NCBI RefSeq assembly: GCF_019703515.2
Contig: NC_059348.1
Span: 27,062,656 to 27,126,655 of the forward strand
Source: Myxocyprinus asiaticus
Lineage: Eukaryota; Chordata; Actinopteri; Cypriniformes; Catostomidae
Direction of reading: 5' to 3'
Length of the DNA stretch: 64,000 nt
A program made the translations under genes and the position numbers. Within the stretch, counting starts at the first letter, position 1, and the number at the start of each line of letters is the position of its first letter. This document shows positions 52,400 through 63,967 of the stretch, one piece after another. The notes under the pieces were generated by a model. It had not been told where the DNA came from. It was given only the letters and a program-made list of their open reading frames with translations, and did not search any database.

Positions 52400-53134
52400 G
52401 TTTAGTGGATGAATGAAATCCCTCTTTGCGCGTGGCACTATGCGCGATGTCTCGACAAGAGCTGTTCAGAATCAGCAGCGCCCTGTTGGATCTTCACATG
52501 CGATTCGTTCCTTTCTTGTTTTAATGCAGCATGTTCATGCACCCCTCTGCAAACGCGCAGCTGACGGGCGATGAAAAACGCGCAGAAGTCCTCTATCCAC
52601 CAACGCACACCAGCTAACTGCTAGCTGTCATTGACGTTAGCTTGAAGGTTACAGTTGGCTGGATGTGTGCGCTAGTACTCATTCACACACACAGACACAG
52701 AGCTGTGCGAACAACAATTTTAGCTCGCTCGGCAAGGCATCCCACAAGCTCAAATTAATAATATCCTTGTCCATTGTGTGGCTACACATCGCATGTACTA
52801 CTAACAATAATTAAAAAGAAGAACCGTCTTCCGATACAGAATGCAAATACTCCACGCCACTCCTCTGTAAAGGTGTGCCGCCTCATTTAAATCATGGCCG
52901 TTCACAACCGTTATGGTGGTATTTAAAAATCCTTAACAATCGCTCAACGACGGACGAAACTAATCAAAACCAGGCACTATACCGAAAAAGGAAACGACGA
53001 AAAATGTCCTGCTGAAGTTGAGAGACGAAGACCGGGCATCTGAGCATCTACTGCGCCTGAATGCAGCATCTGCCCCTCTGACAGCTCTCAGCACGCTGAC
53101 ACATAAATGTTGCGTTTCACGTTAAGCTACTGAC

Positions 53135-53248
53135 CAGGGCTGCGTTTCCCAAAAGCATCGTTAGCCTAAGAAGATCGTAGAACCCACTGATGCCAATGGT
53201 CTCTACGATCAACTTAAGTTTGTGATGCTGTTGGGAAACGCAGCCCTG
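53135..53248. mobile_element. 114-bp palindromic MITE with CAGGGCTGCGTTTCCC ends
   Basis: The termini CAGGGCTGCGTTTCCC and GGGAAACGCAGCCCTG are perfect inverted repeats. Internal 'aagatcgtagaacccactga' and 'tggtctctacgatcaactta' also pair. No target duplication was seen. Confidence 0.85.
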
Positions 53249-53594
53249 ATGAAATACGACATGATCTACTCATACAGTGCTATTGGATTAAGTGTCTCAA
53301 TTAATGTTTGGCGAATAATAGAAGCAAGGAGAGCTTTTTATGCTCAACCTCAAAAAAGAAAGCTACGCGTATCTTTGCGAAATGAGTCCACACACAACAG
53401 AAGGCGCCGGGGACTTAAAATACTTAATTTTGTCTACACCACGTGCAGGTGGATAATAGTTTAGTATGGGATCATAATCTAAACGTGCGTATTGATAAAA
53501 CCTCAAATATGCATTGCATGTAAGCATTCACTTCTTTGTTTTTCCTCTTCTTGTGTTAGGGAAAAATTGATACCTCGAAAGCTCGAATCAATTC

Positions 53595-53599
<5 letters not shown>

Positions 53600-53659
<60 letters not shown>
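53600..53659. repeat. (AT)n microsatellite
   Basis: A long uninterrupted AT dinucleotide run. Confidence 0.97.
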
Positions 53660-53661
<2 letters not shown>

Positions 53662-54298
53662 TTTTGCATAGCTTTGAATGCATCTCAGGTATAATCATGA
53701 CAGAACTATTCAGAAGTCTAGCATGATTTTATGAAATTAAAAATGCAGACCCTTTCACAAATGTTTTAATCATTCTTTTTTAAATGTAGGCTACTACTGT
53801 ATTTCTTAGTATTTAGTAATATTTTTAGTTACATAAGTAGTGCAAGCCGAAAATATGACTTTGAACTTTAATACACTTGCCATATGCAAGAATTACACTG
53901 ATCATTCCAATGCAATTTAATCTTAATCACTAATCACTTTGGTTGGTACGTGTGTTGTATCCTCTGACCGCGGGGTGAGGGTGGGGTTGCTACGCTTGGA
54001 TACAAGAACGGAGAGGAGTGGATACAGTGACACCTAGGACAGAGAGGTGCGGCTGGGAGGGATGGCCAATGGGGTGGCCAGGCTTCTGTCAGGGGGCCGC
54101 CCCCTTCTAGTTCCGCCCCTGTTTCTCAATGCGCCAAGATGCGTGTTCTTGTGATTTTATGAACTGCCCGATGGCGGCTTTATCTGTGTTTTACTGCCCT
54201 CTTCTGGCATTACATTGTGAATACGTGCTACAATTGCTTGACGCTGCGAACAGAACGCAGGTGTGTCCAGACGCGTTTTTAAAAGTTGACGTTCTTTT

Positions 54299-55001
54299 TA
54301 AAAGGATAGTTCATTCAAAAATAAAAATTCTCTCATCATTTACTCACCATTATGCCATCACAGGCGTGTATGACTTTCTTCTGCAGAACACAAATGAAGA
54401 TTTTTCGATCAATATTTCAGCTCTGTAGGTCCTCACAATGCGAGATTCACAAAGTGAATGGTGGCCAGAACTTTGAAGGTCCATAAAGCATATAAAGGCA
54501 GCAATAAAGGCAGTAATCCATACAACTCCAGTGGTTTAATCCATGTCTTCAGAAGCGATATGGTAGGTGTGGGAGAGAAACAGGTCAGTATTTTTTTACT
54601 ATAAATTCTCCTCCCTGTCTAGTAGGCGGCGAAATGCACGAAGAATGCGAATGGCCAAAAAAATAAAAAAAAATTAAAAGAATGTAAAAGTGAAAGTGGA
54701 GATTTACAGTAGAAACTGACTTAAATATTGATCTGTTTCTCACTGACACCTATCATTTAGCTTCTGCAGACATGGATTTATACACCACAGTCGAACTGAT
54801 TACGTTTATGCTGCCTTTATATGCTTTTTGGACCTTCAAACTTCTGGCCACCATTCACTTATATTGTGAGGACCTAGAGAGCTGAAATATTTATCTAAAA
54901 ATCTTTGTTTGTGTTCTGCAGAAGAAAGTCACACATCTGGGAAGCATGAGGGTGAGTAAACATTGAGAGAATTTTCATTTTTGGGTGAACTATCCCTTTA
55001 A
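54299..55001. mobile_element. Palindromic MITE, full-length copy
   Basis: It begins TAAAAGGATAGTTCATTC and ends GGTGAACTATCCCTTTAA. The arms of ~270-300 bp pair across a unique centre ('gtaggcggcgaaatgcacga'). This is the most complete member in the window of the family also found at 12366-13406 and 18508-19160. No coding capacity. Confidence 0.88.
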
Positions 55002-55232
55002 CTTGACACGTTGTCTAAAAAACACGGTGCTCCTGCGCGAGATGCGACGCAACGGTCAAAAACGTCCATCTGACGTAAGGCCCAGGTATACTTTGTTTTT
55101 GCGTGTTCCAGATCGCCTCACACCTAGACGATCGCACTGACTTTGTGAGTATACGTTTCTGACTTCGAACTAATAGGAACGCATTCGACAACTGCTAATG
55201 CTTATAGCGTAAGATATAAATAAAAAAATATC

Positions 55233-58200
55233 TTGTCACCTTTTGCCCTTGCTACAGTATATAGATCATCCAGGCTGTATTCTGATTTCCTTGGTGAATT
55301 TGCCAATTTTTTATCAGATCTTGTAGTTACTGTAGATAGAGCTCTAATTGCTGGAGACTTCAACATTCACATAGATAATGAAAATGACACACTGGGATTA
55401 GCATTTATTGATATTCTCAACTCTCTTGTAGTCAGACAAAATGTGACAGGACCAACTCATCGCCATAATCATATGCTAGATTTAATTCTGTCATATGGAG
55501 ATGATTTTTATACAATAGAAATTCTACCGCAGAGTGAAGATATCTCAGATCATTACCTCATCTCTTGTTTGCTGCGATCAGTTTATGTTAATCTACACCA
55601 CGCTATCGTTCAGGTAGAACTATTCTTTCAACCACTAAAGATAGCTTCACTAATAATCTTCCAGAATTGTCTCTCATACTCAGCAAGCCAAAAAGTCTAG
55701 AAGAACTTGATGAAATAACAGAAAATATAAATACAGTCTTCTCTAGCACTCTTGATAGTGTCGCCCCCCCTTCAATTAAAGAAAATGAAAGAAAAAAGCC
55801 CCGCACCATGATTCAATGACCACAACGATCCTAGGTGTTTATTCAATACTGTGGATAAATTGGTTAGGAATAAAGACTCGAATGAACCAGATATTCTGTT
55901 GCAGCACAAGAGTATTTATTTACTGATAAATTAGAAATAATCAGAAATAAAATTGGAATTATGCAATCAATTGTCACAGCACCTCAGAAAACAGTGTCTT
56001 ATAATTTTCCTCACAAGCAACTTCAATCCTTCGCTGTCATAGGTCATGAAGAGCTAACAAAACTTATCGAAACATCAAAAGCCATAACATGTATGTTAGA
56101 TACAATACCAACTAAGCTCTTAAAAGAGATATTCCCTGTAATCTCAGAACCTCTTCTTAATATTAACTCCTCGCTACCTTTAGGACATGTCCCAAAAAAC
56201 TTTAAAATGGCAGTTATCAAACCGCTTATTAAGAAGCCACAGCTTGATACTGGCGAGTTGGCTAATTATAGACCGATTTCAAATCTACCATTTATGTCGA
56301 AAATACTAGAAAAGGTAGTGTCCTCCCAACTATGTTCATTTCTACAGAGAAATGGTATAAATGAACAATTTCAGTCAGGATTTAGGCCCCATCACAGTAC
56401 AGAGATTGCACTTATCAGAGTTACAAATGACTTGCTCCTATCATCTGATCGTGGCTGCATTTCTCTTCTAGTGCTTTTAGATCTTAGTGCCTTCGACACA
56501 ATAGATCACAACATCCTTTTGAATAGGCTGGAGAATTATGTTGGCATTAGTGGACTTGCATTAGCATGGTTCAGGTCCTATTTATCAGACTGCTACCATT
56601 TTGTATGTGTAAACGAGGAATTGTCAAATAAAAAAAAAGTAAAGTATGGAGTGTCACAGGTTTAGGTTTAGATTAGTTTTAGGGCCTCTGCTTTCTCCTT
56701 ATATATTTTTCCCCTGGGAGATATTATCAGGAATCATGGAATAAGTTTCCACTGTTATGCCGATGATACCCAACTTTATATTTCTTCTAAACCCGACGAA
56801 ATTTCACAATTCCCCAAATTAGCAGAGTGTATCAATGAACTCAAAATTGGATGACCAGACATTTCCTTCAACTCATTTCCGACAAAACAGAGGTACTAAT
56901 TATTGGACCAAAAACCTCTAAAAACAAACCGCTAAAATATCATTTGACTCTCGATGGATGTACTGTTACGTGGTCTTCTACAGAGAAGAACTTAGGTGTT
57001 ACTGTATATTTGATACCAATCTGTGACGAGGAGGAGGGCTTGATGGAGCATGGCCGATGCTGAATCAGCTGAACAGCGGGAAAGCGAGATAAGGGGCAGC
57101 TGGACACGCCAGTTCGAGAGAGAGAGAGAGATGCATGCGGTTGCGTTGCATATGTGTCTGTTTATGTACTAGCTGTATATGTTTGAAATAACAATAAAAG
57201 CCACTTGACTTGACTAAAGTTCATTGTTTAAGTTAATTTATGCATTAAAAGTTTATGTTGATTGTTCAGCCAGTTCCCACCTGCTCCTTGCCCATTCTTT
57301 ACCTGTTACACTGTCCTTTGAAAATAAAATTGTCAATGTTTGTGGAGCAGCATTCTTCCACCTCAGAAATAATGCTAAGTTACGACACATGCTCTCTGTT
57401 GCTCATGCCAAAAAACGAATTCTTGCTAGATCAAGACTAGATTATTCTAATGCATTACTGGGAGGATGTACTGCAAGTTAAATAAATAAACTTCAATTGG
57501 TGCAAAATGAAGCTGCCGGAGTGCTGACTTGAACCAAGAAATATGATCATATTAACCCAATTTTATCGTCGTTACATTGGCTACCTGTTAAATTTCGTAT
57601 TAATTTTAAAATTCTGTTAACTACATATAAAACTTTGAATGGTCTAGCTCCGCAGTACTTAAGTGACCTTCTACCATGCTATATTCCATCATGTTCATTA
57701 CGATCACAAAATTCTGGCCTGTTAATAGTTCCTAGAATATCAAAATCCACAAAAGGAGGAAGATAATTTTCCTATTTGGCTCCAAAACTATGGAATATTC
57801 TCCCTAACCTGTTTGGGATGCAGACACACTCACTAAGTTTAAGTCTAGACAAAAGACTCATCTATTTAGCCGGGCATACACCTAATTTATCCATCAACTC
57901 ACAATTAGGCTGCTTTAGTTTGGTCTGCCGGAACCAGAAACATTTCTCAAAAAGCATTTTTCATAATCTATAACTATGCAATAAATTCACTGGTGTCTAC
58001 GCTAATATTATTATATTTTTATTCCCTGTCTCAACCTCGGGATTCATACAAGAGCAGGCCAGATCCAGCTCCATTCCTGCTTGGTGTCATACTCCACTGC
58101 TACGTGTCGCTGAGTGATGATGATAAACTACAGCCGCTGCTAGCCAGATATCACTTCAATCTTTTACGATGGACTTCAGAGGATGAACTGTTGCCAACTC

Positions 58201-58925
58201 CAGCTGTAAGACATCGGATGCTTCATATGCCACTGCCTGAAACTTGGATTTAGGATGGACCCCACTGAACCTCACCAAAATGACCTTCCGATTGAACTGC
58301 GATGCACCTCATTGATCTCTGCCTGCATCACCTTTGTTTATTGATGGATTACGCTCTTGAAATAGAATACATAGGCTATCAATGAATTGCCAACAAAAGC
58401 CTTCATCAGCCAACTAACAAAGGACAATGCATCTATGTGAACTTCTACAGTTAATCCAGGATGAATTTCAAAGACATTAGACATTAATCTTACAGTTCAA
58501 ACAAAATCTTTGTTTAAACACTGGCCCTTAACACTTACATAGTTTACTAATTTTAAACCATGACTTGCACTGCACATAAATAACTAATATTGGCATTATA
58601 TTCATGCTGTTAGCCAGAGGGGAACTGGCGCCCACAGTGAGCCTGGTCTCTCCCAAGGTTATTTTTCTCCATTAACCAACATCTTATGGAGTTTTGTGTT
58701 CCTTGCCACAATCACCTTTGGCTTGCTCACTGGGGTTCTAAATACAATTATGATTTAATTATTTATTTTTATACACAATTTACAATCATATTTAATCAAA
58801 CTACACAATGATGACTCTAAGACTTTATAGATATTACAGTTTCATTTTCTGTTAATGCATGATTTTCTGTAAAGCTACTTTGAAAGGATGTGTGTTGTGA
58901 AAAGCCCTATACAAATAAAAATGAC
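55233..58925 (+). mobile_element. L2-type LINE, decayed, with nested solo LTR
   Basis: The endonuclease part is open at 55233-55700 (ALIAGDFNIHIDNENDT, then SDHYLISC). The reverse transcriptase is mostly open at 55961-56665 (FKMAVIKPLIKKP, ANYRPISNLPF, LVLLDLSAFDTIDHNIL, GISGLALAWFRSYLS), continuing after frame breaks into an intact CYADDTQLYIS near 56753-56785. First-catalytic-block SAAFDT has lost one Ala codon. The 3' end shows 'gtgaaaagccctatacaaat' near 58897-58916, a typical L2/CR1-like terminus. A solo LTR (57022-57310) interrupts the C-terminal region. The copy is nearly complete in layout but inactivated by frameshifts and stops. Confidence 0.9.
57022..57310 (+). mobile_element. Solo LTR nested in the L2 element
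   Basis: It starts TGTGACGAGGAGGAGGG and ends CCTGTTACA, with 'aacaataaaagccacttgac' inside as a poly(A)-signal-bearing stretch. It is related to the LTR at 47544 (shared starts, GAGAGAGAG block, 'ccagttcccacctgctcctt'-like end). The L2 reading frame resumes across it if the insert is removed. CTGT occurs on both sides (57021-57024 and 57311-57314), overlapping the LTR start. Confidence 0.75.
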
Positions 58926-58949
58926 TTTGTATCACTCTTTTAATAGTCA

Positions 58950-59090
58950 ATGGCCAGCGCATGCGCAGACGACGCGGACAGCCGAGGACCGCGTGCGCGA
59001 GACGAGTAAAGAAAATCTAGGCGGCGCGCGGTCAAGTCGCGCGGCTGTGCTGATGACGCAATTTGCGTCACACATACTGTGCGCGGAGCA
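58950..59090. repeat. CpG-rich repeat copy with a 17-bp palindrome
   Basis: The stretch matches 38360-38480 at reduced identity, including 'gctgatgac...atttgcgtcac'. This copy keeps a perfect palindrome TGACGCAATTTGCGTCA at 59054-59070. CpG density is high ('ggcggcgcgcggtcaagtcg'). It lies ~700 bp upstream of the nebl start codon. Confidence 0.55.
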
Positions 59091-59770
59091 TTCAATTCGG
59101 CTAACGAAAAATCGGCACACACTTGCCGATTTTTATGTGAGATCAGGCTGGAGCATTCCGCAACCCGCACACCCGATAACAATTGAAAAATAGCACAGGC
59201 GAACACAAAAATGCGTTCTTGTGAAGTGCACTACAGCGGGATGTTTTTACCAGTCTCTACAGAAAATGTTTGACTAATGAGAAAATAAGACATACACAAT
59301 AGTTTACATCTTTTAAAAGATTTATCATGATGGACTGGTTGTGACCATTTAATACAGCCTGACATATGTCCCTTGCAAAATACATAGGCGATTCCGCCGT
59401 GAAAAAAACAAAACATACGACACGTCACAGATGATCAATCACGATCTCTTTATTTGGTCTAATTTATTTTGTTATTTATTTATGTATTTGCCTCGTTGTT
59501 CTTTTAGAGAAAAGCCAATTCACGGCGGTCATTCTTTGAACGCTCGTCCAACAGTCTCAGTGGGAGATGTTTTGTGAAATCTCACGCATCTTTGCTCCAG
59601 TAAACTCACAGCCAGATAAGCAGCACGCTGATAAACACACTGGGCATATGCGACATAAACAGCGCATGTTGCAGCAAATCTGAGGGACAACTTTTAGAAC
59701 AAGTCGTTTAAGCGATTATACGTGTTACTGGAGTTATGCTATTTTCCTGGAGCATCGCAACAGCTTCAAA

Positions 59771-60168
59771 ATGAACCCTCATTGCGCGCGCTGTGGGAAA
59801 ATAGTCTACGCAACGGAGAAAGTGAACTGTCTGGACAAGGTATTTTCTCTCACTTTCTGTTACTTACAGGGAAATATAAGAATTAGCCTATTCTACTTAT
59901 TCTACTTATCCAATGTCTCATTGGATTATGCTTCATGTTCAGTTTCCATCTTTCCCTATTTTCTTATAGTATTGGCACAAAGGATGCTTCCATTGTGAGG
60001 TGTGTAAAATGACTCTTAACATGAACAACTACAAGGGATATGAGAAGAAGCCCTACTGTAACGCGTATGTTATCTTTTGCCATCATTAGAGTTCAGAAAC
60101 TTTATTCTCTTGTAACGCATTTGCATGTCATATGGAAAGTGCATAAAATCGATAACTTTAATTGTATT

Positions 60169-60252
<84 letters not shown>

Positions 60253-63221
60253 TTTTATTTTTATTTTTTTATTTATTTATTTTTTTTACTGTTTGCCAAG
60301 TAGCTATTTGTGACAGTGTAAGGGGCCGTTCAGACCCAAAAAAAAAAAAAAAAAAAAAAAAAGCAAGCCGCTGCGCAACGAATAGAACAGAACGCAAGTG
60401 TCCCGAGAAGCGTTTTTAAAGTTCACAGCAAAACGCTCCTGCACGAAACGGTGAAAACAACAACCAGACGCATCGCAGCGGTCTATAGACAAATCTGTCT
60501 AAAGTTTATATAATAAAACAATTGAAAAACAGCGTGGAGAGGCTAAACGTGTTCGGTGTGAACGGCCCCTAACACGGTCTGCCTTTGGAAGCTTGTAAAC
60601 ACCACAAATGTAATTCACCTACGTCTATCTCACAATAGGCACTACCCAAAACAGACCTTTACAATTGTGACAGACACCCCTGAGAACCGACGACTGAGAC
60701 AGCAAAGTGAACTCCAAAGTCAGGTGAGCTCACATGCCCCCCTTTAGGCTATGTTGTGTTGGATGTTGTAATTACATGATTGTAAACATATGCCTAAAAT
60801 ACATTTTGAGAATGCATCCAAACAGTTATATCTAGGGTAATGTTATTTGTTGCTATTGTAATACATAAATGTCAGAGAACATCTTGGAATTGTCTTGGAA
60901 AAACATGAGAGCGATAGAATCATTTATGGCAGAGTGAGTGATTTGGATGCCAGGGAGGGACTGGGTGTGATACTTCAAGGTCAGCGTGGGGAAAAGCAAG
61001 GCAGCTGTCTACTCCGTGGTGCACTGGCAGATCCCCTCAGCTTCTCCACCTGGCAGCACACAAGATGCTGCCAAGTCCATACTATGGGAGACCAAAGTCT
61101 TGGCATTCTGACAGCAACTTTATTTTGCAGAGGGATTGGTCAGCAACAATGAAAATGTATTTTGTGTACTTGCATACTTTTCCCTCCTCAGTTCTATGCT
61201 TTAATGGCTCTCATAATTCATTGTGTCTGGAATTCCATTACCTATTCTTTTGTGTTTAGTACTCCCTTGGTACTGCCATTAACTTTCACCAATTTTAATA
61301 AATAAATAAAAAAAATGTTCAAAAGAATTTTTTTTTTTTTTTTTTTACAGCAATACAGTACATTTAAATTGTAATAATAATAAAACAAATCAGTAATAAA
61401 AATAATAATTGAAAACTACTGCAATAGTAAAACACCTACGGTAATAATAATTGGGGGGTAAAATTTGCCTGAAAATAATGTCACAATGCAAAAAATATTT
61501 AATGGTCCTTAAAGTATGCCTCATTTTCTTCATGCAAATTATAATTTCAAATTTTCTTTGTATTGATTTGGAGTTAAAAATGTACGAGGCATTTCCTTGA
61601 CAGGTTTTGTGCGAATCACCCGCTAAGGTGTGCAACCGTTTGTGCACACCTCAAATCGTATATCCTATTGAGGAGAGGTGTGCTATTACTGTGAGCGATT
61701 AAACGTATACATTTCGCCTAGCAAACGAAAAGACTAGCATTGAAGAAGGGAACAAAGCCATATCTCTAGTGTCTAATAAAATACAGAGTGTCTATTTGCA
61801 ACCCGGTGAAAATAGCATCTGCCACACAGAGCAGCTATTTGCATCCCAGTAGTCTGGTGGAACCATAGAAATATACCACAAACTAAACAACAGATGTCGC
61901 TTCAATGGCGTGAGGTGTAAAGATGGTGTGTGAATGTGTACTGTTGTCCTAGCGATCCGATTTTCTGTTTCCACTCTTAATATTTTCTTTAATACTACTT
62001 AAAATAATCGATAAAAATGAATATATATGTTGATTTCATCGGAGTGATTTGGCCACGGCGAATGTCGAGGAGTGCAGAGAAGAGTTTGATCTGGAGGCAG
62101 GGTCTGGCATTCACTCTCTTTCCCGTGACTCGGCATCGCTTGTGTGTACATTGCATCACTGTACTGCTAATATTGTAGTAACCATGTTCTTTGGCAGAAA
62201 CCATAGTTTTAATGCAATTAACAATAGTGTTACTACAGTAACATGGTGGTAATATAGTAACCATGGCTAATTTTATGGTTACTGTAAATTTACAAAAAAT
62301 ACCATGGTGAATGTTAGTATTTAAATATGGGTGCAAATACTAACCGATACTATTTGCACCAGGGTGCAATTAGTATCTACCATTACTTGCACCGGGGTTG
62401 GTGTGCAAATAATATCGGACACTATTTGCACTGGGGTGTAAATAGCATATACCATTATTTGCACCATGGTGCAAATAGCATCTGCCAATAAAATATCATA
62501 GAGACTTGGGGGTGGGATCTTTTGACTTGGGCAGTAAGCAAACAGCTAGACCCTAGCAACCACCTAACAACACCCTAAAATCAACTCAGAACACCTTAGC
62601 AACCACTAAGCAGATCCCTGGAAACCACTCACAACACCTTAGAATTGTGGTAGCAAGTTTTAGATTGGCAAGCACCAACAGTCCCCCCCCGCCACCCCCT
62701 TTCCTTTTTCTACAGGTCAAGTACAGAAAGGATTTTGAACAAAGCAAGGGTCGGGGATTCAAATTTGTCCTGGATACTCCAGAGTTACAGAGACTGAGGA
62801 AAACCCAGGATCAGATTAGTAATGTATGTTTGAAAATACAGATATACTAATTTAATAAAATAGCAAAAATGTACTTTTGATTGATTAGTGGGCTGGAGAT
62901 GTACATTCATAAATAGCAGACCATGTGATTTAATTGATGTACATGTAAACAAACAACAGGTGACATCTCCATTTTTGCAGGCAAAGTACCATAAAGATTT
63001 TGAGATGTCAGGTTTGCATGGGGTCAGTCAGGAAATGAGAGGGACATACCTGGTACAGGCTCAGATAAAACCCAACCATGAGACGGTGGGGAACAGCACA
63101 CACAAGGGTGTCCATCAGTACACCATGGAGTTGGATCGAAGACCTGGCGTCATTGTGGGTATGTTCTACAACACCTGGTGGTGCACCCTTAAAAAACACA
63201 CACACACACACACACACACAT

Positions 63222-63257
<36 letters not shown>

Positions 63258-63878
63258 GTATACCCGTCAAAATGTCTACATACTAGAGTAAGAACAAAAT
63301 TGTGATTGCCTTAAAATGGCCCTTAAATGTCTACACCAAGATACGTCTCGATAAATATATGATGAAAATCCTGTTATCATTTACTCAAATATCCATATAT
63401 TATTCCCGTATGACTTTCTTTTTCGCTTCAATGGGGTGCAAAAGGAGCCTCAGTCACCATTCACTTTCATTGTATGGGGAAAAAATTAAACATTTAATAA
63501 AAGTGAATTCTCCCTAACATCTCATTTTGTGTTCCACAGAAGAAAGTCAAACAGGTTTGGAACAACATGGGGGTGAGTAAATGATCACATACTTTTAAAA
63601 TAATTTATGCAGAAATCCTGACAATTGTCCACCAACCCAATTAGATGTTAATATGAAGGAAAAGGTAAAAAGAGACATCAGTATCAGACATCAATGTTAT
63701 CAGTTTGAGCAGTGTGATTTACATTGTATTGTCCTGATGTAATTATTGTTTCTTTTTAGCACCTATACTTCCTGGTGCATACCATCACAGTGGCCACACC
63801 CATGGGCATAGCTACATGCATCAGACCGGCATGCATTCACTAAGATCAATGCAACTGAGGTCACAACACACAAACGTG
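59771..63878 (+). CDS. nebl: Nebulette, LIM-nebulette/LASP2 form (5' part, continues beyond the window)
   Basis: Six exons are seen: 59771-59839, 59970-60064, 60639-60723, 62716-62823, 62981-63158 and 63760-63878, 218 codons with GT/AG junctions and unbroken frame. The protein binds actin filaments and focal adhesion partners. The LIM domain has all zinc ligands C5, C8, H26, C29, C32, C35, C53, H56 ([27 protein letters not shown]). Nebulin-like repeats follow: [15 protein letters not shown], and AKYHKDFE at the start of exon 5. The linker [19 protein letters not shown] marks nebl, not lasp1. The SH3 domain should be encoded downstream of 64000. Exon 5 is unusually divergent in its middle. Full-length nebulette would use an upstream promoter; none was found here. 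The start is the first ATG with the family N-terminus. Confidence 0.95.
60170..60250. repeat. (CA)n(TA)n compound microsatellite
   Basis: A CA run followed by a TA run, then ATTT-type units to about 60290, in nebl intron 2. Confidence 0.97.
60338..60362. repeat. Poly(A) run
   Basis: About 25 adenines in nebl intron 2, followed by 'gcaagccgctgcgcaacgaa', possibly part of an unclassified repeat that ends with 'gtgtgaacggcccct' near 60570. Confidence 0.85.
62335..62500. repeat. Degenerate ~50-60 bp tandem repeat with TTTGCACC...GGTGCAAAT palindromes
   Basis: Units 'tactatttgcaccagggtgc', 'attacttgcaccggggttgg', 'cactatttgcactggggtgt' and 'attatttgcaccatggtgca' recur, separated by 'aatagcatctacca'-like spacers. 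Each unit core is itself an inverted repeat. A related scrap is at about 61790-61845. Confidence 0.75.
62545..62650. repeat. Degenerate CCTAGCAACCACCTAACAAC-type repeat, copy 2
   Basis: Units 'accctagcaaccacctaaca', 'caccttagcaaccacta' and 'ctggaaaccactcacaacac' show the same texture as 33755-33845. It lies just upstream of nebl exon 4. Confidence 0.6.
63191..63257. repeat. (CA)n(CAA)n compound microsatellite
   Basis: A CA run followed by about ten CAA units, 33 bases after the nebl exon 5 donor. Confidence 0.95.
63391..63587. mobile_element. Palindromic MITE, internal part (nebl intron 5)
   Basis: The paired pieces 'cattcactttcattgtatgg', 'aacatctcattttgtgttcc', 'aggtttggaacaacatgggg' and 'gtgagtaaatgatcac' mark the family; terminal sequences are largely lost. 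Confidence 0.65.
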
Positions 63879-63967
63879 GTAAGTCCTTATTAATCCTACA
63901 ATTTATATAATTCTATTTTCTATAGAAGTGATTCCCAGCCAGAAATATGTGTACCCCAGGGAGTACT

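Larger units (their letters stand above)
52400..55209. other. pip4k2a 5' flank and head-to-head intergenic region
   Basis: The first ~700 bases should hold the pip4k2a 5' UTR and promoter (minus strand). No TATA element is obvious, and CpG content is moderate near 52440-52600. Further right are a small palindromic MITE (53135-53248), an (AT)n run (53600-53659), a GC-rich scrap ending 'tagttccgcccctg' near 54107-54120 that looks like a transposon end, and a full palindromic MITE (54299-55001). Confidence 0.5.
60724..62715 (+). other. nebl intron 3
   Basis: No gene is visible. The intron includes poly(T) and AT-rich runs near 61320-61450, and, near its 3' end, the TTGCACC tandem repeat (62335-62500) and the CCTAGCAACC array (62545-62650). 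The 60895-61152 open frame has no recognised domain. Confidence 0.5.

Noticed and set aside
62335..62500. CRISPR-like array
   Set aside because: Repeat units are degenerate and palindromic, spacers are not unique, and the host is a vertebrate.
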